Assembly: GCF_014898055.3 (NCBI RefSeq)
Contig: NW_023601212.1
Coordinates: 54,858,329-54,922,328, forward strand
Source of the DNA: Talpa occidentalis
Taxonomy: Eukaryota > Chordata > Mammalia > Eulipotyphla > Talpidae
DNA length: 64,000 nucleotides
Direction: 5' to 3'
The position numbers and the translations under genes are program-made. Each line of letters begins with the position of its first letter. The first letter of the stretch is position 1. Below are positions 1 to 64,000 of this stretch, in pieces. Under the pieces are notes generated by a model. The model was not told where the DNA came from, did not search any database, and saw only the letters and a program-made list of their open reading frames with translations.

Positions 1-1087
1 TTCTAATTTAAGGCAATGAAACGTAGTACATTATTGAAACTATAATTAAAATGTCTTCTTGAACAGACTATCAAAATCCTTCTCCTGAAAATCCTTAACT
101 TTGTAAATGCATTTAATATTTTAATACTGATCAGAGAATGAAAAATATTTCTGGATAGACTTATGTTATATAATATATATATTTAATTTTTTGATGATTT
201 AAAACCAAGTAAGTTAATATTATTCCTTTAACAGTTTTTGAGCCAGCTGGGAATAATTTTAAATATTTAAAATATTTAAAAGAAATGTTTCAGAACTTTG
301 ATGATAGGTTTAATTTTTCAATGAGAATCTGCAACTTTCCTTGGTTTATAATGGCCAAACCAAAAAATAACTATATGCCTTTTTTTTATTCCTATGTTAT
401 AAATTCTTAACTTTAAAACCTATAATTTTCTAATTCAAAATATATTTAATTCTGAATTCTTACCCATGAACACTTCCTTGATATACTCTTATCAGTAAAA
501 ATTTCTTCCTCTTTTTAACTTCCTTAACAATTTATATACATATGTCAACTTTATATACAATATATACATACATATACACTTCTTTAAAGGAAACTGACAT
601 TTATTCTTTTTTCCACTAAACTATAAGCTCTTTGATACCAGGGTTTATGTTTAATTCTTCTTCATATCCCAAAGAACCTAGCACATTCACACATTTCTTC
701 AGTAAGTAACTGCTAAGGGAATGCATATATAATCAATAAATAATATGGAAGAACAAGCATTATAAACAAATGAAAGAAAAGCTGCACTGTCTACTTTTAC
801 ACTTAAATATGAAGATAACTCCATTCTTTCAGCATTTAATTTGCTCAGTAAACAATTTTCTTAAAAGGACAGGCAAAAGAACAGTAAAAGTTGATAGCAT
901 ACTAATTTTTTTCATGAATATCTGATTCACGATTATAGGCAATCCACTTTTATATTATAAATAATGGCTCTCACAGCAATGCACAAAATTCAGACTGCAT
1001 ACATCAATAAAATCAAAAAGACTAAGTAAGGGTTTTTCAGTCTGTGGCTTTTACAAATATATTTTCATTATTACTGAGAAATGGAAA

Positions 1088-1114
1088 TTATTTATTATTA
1101 TTATTATTATTATT
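1088..1114. repeat. (TTA)n microsatellite
   Basis: About nine copies of the triplet TTA/TAT in a row inside the intron. A simple repeat with no sign of function. Confidence 0.85.
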
Positions 1115-2150
1115 TGGCTTTTTCAGGCTTTTAATGATCTTTCTACACCAATTGTAGTAAGGCAACCAATGTCAACTCAATAAAGCCATAGATTAGAAAT
1201 ACAAATTTTAATAAAGGCATGATATCAGTGAAGCATTAAAGAAGGAAATTGTTCACTGGAGCCAGGAACAATCTGACCACTTCACACAAATATTTGTCAT
1301 AGAATCAGAATTTAGAGGGTTAACAATAAATAAAGCATACTGAAAGAAGTTCCCCCAAAGTTAGCTAAACTTATTGAAAGGGATGAATACTTCTTGCTTT
1401 ATAGCAATAAAATAAGAATGTCATGGAAGACTGTTTTTTCAAATCTACAGAAAATATAATAGTGCCTAGTAGTAAAGGCTCAAATGATTTTGTTAGATGC
1501 TTAATGTATCAAATTACTACAAAATTAACTATTTATTGAGTAATACTCCAACACTGTTAAAAGAGATATAATTCCAAGGTTTAGGTTTAAAAACTAGTTT
1601 TCACATTACTTTGTTCTGGAGATCGAAAAATACTGCATAACAATAACTTTCCTTTTGAATGTTTCACCAATTTTGGAAAAGTACTCTATTCTCAAACATC
1701 CAAACATTAATTTCTTTGCAACTACTGCCCTACATCCATACCTGCAAACATAACTGCATTGCTTCAAATAGCAAATCAATAAGTCACTGCTTCAAGACCT
1801 ATTCTCTGACAAATTTCTCAAAAGTTTACTGTAGTACTCGGTAAGAGAAAGTAGAGCAATAAAACAAAAATTCTAGATGCTTAATAAATTGGCTTCTGAG
1901 AAAATAACAAAAATTGGAACAAAGTTATTTTTAAAGCTTTAACCAAATTTGAAATAAGAACCACAGAAGTTGATGAATCTCATAAACTACATTTAGGAGT
2001 TTCTTCTACAGATATGACTAGATTATTAGAATATTATTAACAGAGACCAGCAATGAAGATCATATTGGTACAGAGTAGTAAGGATTCAATGAAGAAATAA
2101 CCCCTAAAGCGGTCTCCTCCAACAAGTACCATTTAAAAGGTATTTGGAGG

Positions 2151-2447
2151 GGCCTCCCAGGTGGTGCAGGGGTTAAAGACAGCGCTATCAAGCTATCACC
2201 AGCCACTGCAGCATGATTTTGATCCAAGCCCTGAGTGGCCAGGAAGCTGATCCACATGGTGCAGCAGAACTCTCCTGCCTCACCCCGCTGTTCCCCTCAG
2301 CGTGTATTTCAGTAGATATGTATTTCAGTATATATTCTGCTCCCCTCTCTCTTCAGTGTGTCCTCTCACCCCCCATACCTCTGGCTTACACATCAGTTCT
2401 TGTATGCATAAATAAATCTTTAAAAAATATAAAAATAAAAATAAATA
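2151..2447 (+). mobile_element. Rhin-1-like SINE (S1)
   Basis: Starts ggcctcccaggtggtgcagg (A-box region), belongs to the head type containing gctatcaagctatc, and ends in cataaataaatctttaaaa. Imperfect flanking duplications, aaaggtatttggag at left and aaagatacttggag at right, mark a real insertion. Confidence 0.88.
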
Positions 2448-3463
2448 AAAGATACTTGGAGTGAACATAAAATGTCCAGTTATAAAAATCTATGAGATTA
2501 TTATAAATTCATAGATACATGGAACAATACAGTATGCCTATATAATCTATTTGAAAATTTTATCAGGAAAGATGAAAGCATCTTTAATGTAAATTTCTAC
2601 ATAATGAAACCTAACTAGTCTAGCACATGGAAACCATCCAAAATTTATTTACACATTTATCAATACTTGCTTTCACCCACTAGTAAATTAATTTTAAAAA
2701 TTTATATTTATATTTTAAAAACATTTTTATAATCAATTTAGGTATTTTTTAAGTGGTGAGATGGTTTTCTCATAATGAAGGGCCAATGTATAATACTGTA
2801 TCATAGTAAATAAGATTGACTTATAACTGCTTGATTGTTCAGAAACTAATGAAATCTTGGGTCAATGATTAAAGCTGGCATACAACTCAACTACAATCTA
2901 AGTAGGAGTAACTTTTTTAAAGAGCTCTTAAAAATAATACTTACAGATGTTTTAGAAGAATAGTAGTCTATCAAATCACTTAATATCTTAGAATTTCAGC
3001 CTTTCTGGTTCTAATTGAGCAATCCACACCTACTCACGGGTTAAAATTTCACTCTTCTGTTTTAATAAGCCTGAGAGATACCAGGGACTCACAAGCTAAG
3101 CTCTTAGGTTATATCTTTAATTGCTCCCCTAAACTGGTAGACATGTCCTCAGCTTTCAGAGAAGGTACAAATTATACACTTAAAACTTTTAATAAAAGAA
3201 AAGAGAAAACACGGGTAAATGTGCAAATACTACATTGGTGTTTTAAATCTGAAGCTGTAGATATTAAAAACAAGATAATTTGTTTTATAAATAAAAACAA
3301 AAGTTATATACTTTTAGGTTGATCTAATAATTCTACTAAAATGCTATTGAATTCATAAAATATTATGTTGTCTCAATCTAACCTGAAGAAGTACATTAAA
3401 ATGTTATTTGTTGCTACTACTCTGAATTTAATTAAACAGGAAATATTTATAAAAATGAATTAC

Positions 3464-61755
<58,292 letters not shown>

Positions 61756-62670
61756 CTATTATTAAAAAATAATAAGCTTTGGATAAAAAGTACAAAAACC
61801 ATCAAACTAAAACATGTCATACAAACTAAATGGAGAGCTCTTAGCTAGCAGTAGAGATCCCAAAAACCTAGAAATTCCAGTTCGTTAAAAACAATAAACA
61901 TTACTAATGTTAAGACCGGATGCCCCCTCTATTAAATTAGATGGCAAATAATGTAAATCATAATCTGCATATTATAAAATAAGAAATATGCAAAAATATA
62001 TGAAGAGACATTCTTAAGAACCCCAGAAAATGGGATTATAATATGACTTTGGATATTCATTTGTTACTTATTACCAAAACGTAAATTTTACTCCTCCATG
62101 AAATCTTAAATGCAAGGGAAAAAGTTCTCAAATACTGGCATTTCACATGCGTAAACTCTAAATAATGTGCTAAGTTAACAGATTGGGAATAGAAATAAAG
62201 TGGACATATAATAAATATTTTCCTCCAAATAAATGTGGCTTAGTAAAGGTAATCCTCTCTGAACCACAGACCACATTTGTGGCAACCTAAAACTCTGGAA
62301 AGTATATCTAGAAATTCCAGAGTAAGCAAAGAAGATCGGGAACAGCCAAAATACATATCACAAGGTCCACAGCTGTATTCATAAAAATACTAGCAAAAGT
62401 TTCCTTCAGAGACTATTTCTATTCTAATACAGGTACTTCAAGAACATAAGCAGTTCATTAAAAGGGAAGTTAATGAACCTCAGCGATTAAAAAGAGCATT
62501 TTTTTTAAAATCCAACAAAATTATAAAAGCAGACATAACAACCTGGGCCTATGGATTCTATTCTAAAAAATAGAATACTGAACACTTGAAATGTAGCAAG
62601 TCAAACTAAGATGTGCTATAATGTAAATTACATACCGGATTCTAAAGATTTAGAACAAAAAGAATGCAAA

Positions 62671-62708
<38 letters not shown>

Positions 62709-64000
62709 AAAGTACACCTGTGGCTCATATTAGTGGTTCTATATTAGGGTACTGATCTAGATGTTTCAAATAAAGGAATATAAAATCTAAATAGCATGAA
62801 AATTCTTAAGACCATGACTTTATTACAACATAAAACAAATAGGGGTTGAGAACTGAGTGCTGTACCTTCTACTAAAGATCAAGACAAAATGTAATTATTT
62901 CACTATCTTGACTAGAATGCAACTATTCAATTAAAATGATTTAGGTCTAAAATTAACACATGTAAAAAATAAAGCATAAAATAGTAAGTTAGACATCATG
63001 CCTCAATCTTAAAAAGGGAAGGTGAATTGACAAAAAGTCATTTTACATAATCCTTCATTCACTCACTAAGTATTTACTGAGTACATGTAAAATACGTTCA
63101 CTATATACAACTCTTTCAACCATTCTGTAAATGTGAAAAATTTCATAATAAAACAAAAATATTTTTATTGAATACTTACTAAATGACAGGCATTAAGCTA
63201 ATGCTTTGAGAATAAGACAGATTGACAGTCTTATATAAACTAATAGGTTTATCAATTGGGTTGATAAGAAGTCAAAGTATAATGCAACATGAAATCCTAC
63301 AACAGATGAAGTTATATAGTATGAAGGGATCACAGAGGAAGGGTTAAATAGCCTGGGGAATGGAATGGCAATGTTTCATACAGAAGGTGATAAAAAATGA
63401 GTTTTAAGTATGAATGGAATCTGCCAAAAAGCTATCAATGGGTATTTTTTTTTTTTTTTCAAAAGAAGACACATAATTTACACAATTTCAAATACAAAAT
63501 AGCATTCTTTGCAAGAAGCATATTATATAAATAGCAATTGAGTTTCAATTCTGATAATGGTTTTGTTTCTGGGTCAGTAACTTTATATTTGTGTGGTTAA
63601 AGATTCTGAACTCTGATTAGTCTTCAATTTTTTCTTTCTCCTTTTTCTAAACTATGAACTTATGCCTAAATTAAGTCCTTGCCTTCTTGATATGTAATTT
63701 TTCCACCACTTTTAGAGCTTTAACACTACTGACAATTCATAAATTTATAATACCAGCCCTGAAACATACCCAATTGCCTACTAAATGTTTTTACCTAAAT
63801 ATTTCAAAATTGCATCAAATGAAACATTAAAAATGGAACTCATAATGTACCTGGATCACCTAGTCTTTTTAATTTCAAATTTAAGAGTACAAATAAAACA
63901 AGTACTACTAAGCATCATCATTAAATAACTTGATTTACTTACTGACACTCTGAAACACTAAAAATGCTTATAAATGAAACAAGGAAATACAAGGTTCAGT
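61756..64000 (-). other. CEP350 intron upstream of local exon 1 (cut by window edge)
   Basis: AT-rich with a (TG)n tract at 62672-62707. I see no further CEP350 exon and no recognisable repeat family. Confidence 0.6.
62672..62707. repeat. (TG)n microsatellite
   Basis: Eighteen uninterrupted TG units; likely length-polymorphic. Confidence 0.95.

Larger units (their letters stand above)
1..3463 (-). other. CEP350 intron after local exon 22 (cut by window edge)
   Basis: AT-rich intron. It holds one SINE (2151-2447) and a short TTA-type microsatellite near 1088-1114. Elsewhere I see only unique-looking or very old, unrecognisable sequence and no exon-like open frame with splice sites. Confidence 0.7.

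Noticed and set aside
63939..63953. Possible 15-nt microexon on the minus strand between ttttag and GTAAGT
   Set aside because: Good splice-like signals but no match to CEP350 sequence expected there and too short to support.

Overview
This window is intronic and exonic DNA of one mammalian protein-coding gene. Organism: the tRNA-derived SINEs (head with a tRNA-like A and B box, tail with AATAAA-type signals followed by TCTTT and an A run) look like the Rhin-1 family of rhinolophoid bats. MIR, L2 and old L1 relics confirm a placental mammal. My best guess is a horseshoe or Old World leaf-nosed bat; the species cannot be read from the sequence.

Layout: the host gene is CEP350 (centrosomal protein 350) on the minus strand. 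Twenty-two consecutive internal coding exons lie between 61755 (most 5') and 3464 (most 3'). They add up to 5,190 nt, about 1,730 codons. Every boundary is GT-AG, and the reading frame is kept across all 21 junctions. The gene continues past both edges: the start codon lies beyond 64000, and the C-terminal part with the CAP-Gly domain lies beyond position 1.

The introns are AT-rich and filled with retroelements: 17 Rhin-1-like SINEs (most with recognisable target-site duplications), one full-length L1 at 43307-49761 on the plus strand with intact ORF1 and an ORF2 broken only by four single-base frameshifts, several younger truncated L1 copies (one with 5' inversion, one with a short 3' transduction, one inverted pair), many ancient L1M, L2 and MIR pieces, and a processed SEC61B pseudogene at 16589-17116.

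How it works together: the only host function visible is CEP350, a centrosome, centriole and cilium scaffold. The L1 machinery explains the SINEs and the SEC61B retrocopy. There is no operon, CRISPR array, or other novel cellular system. The most interesting signals concern retrotransposition: SINE tails that carry a short non-SINE segment ending in a T run and then a second A tail, one of which matches 19 nt of L1 ORF2.
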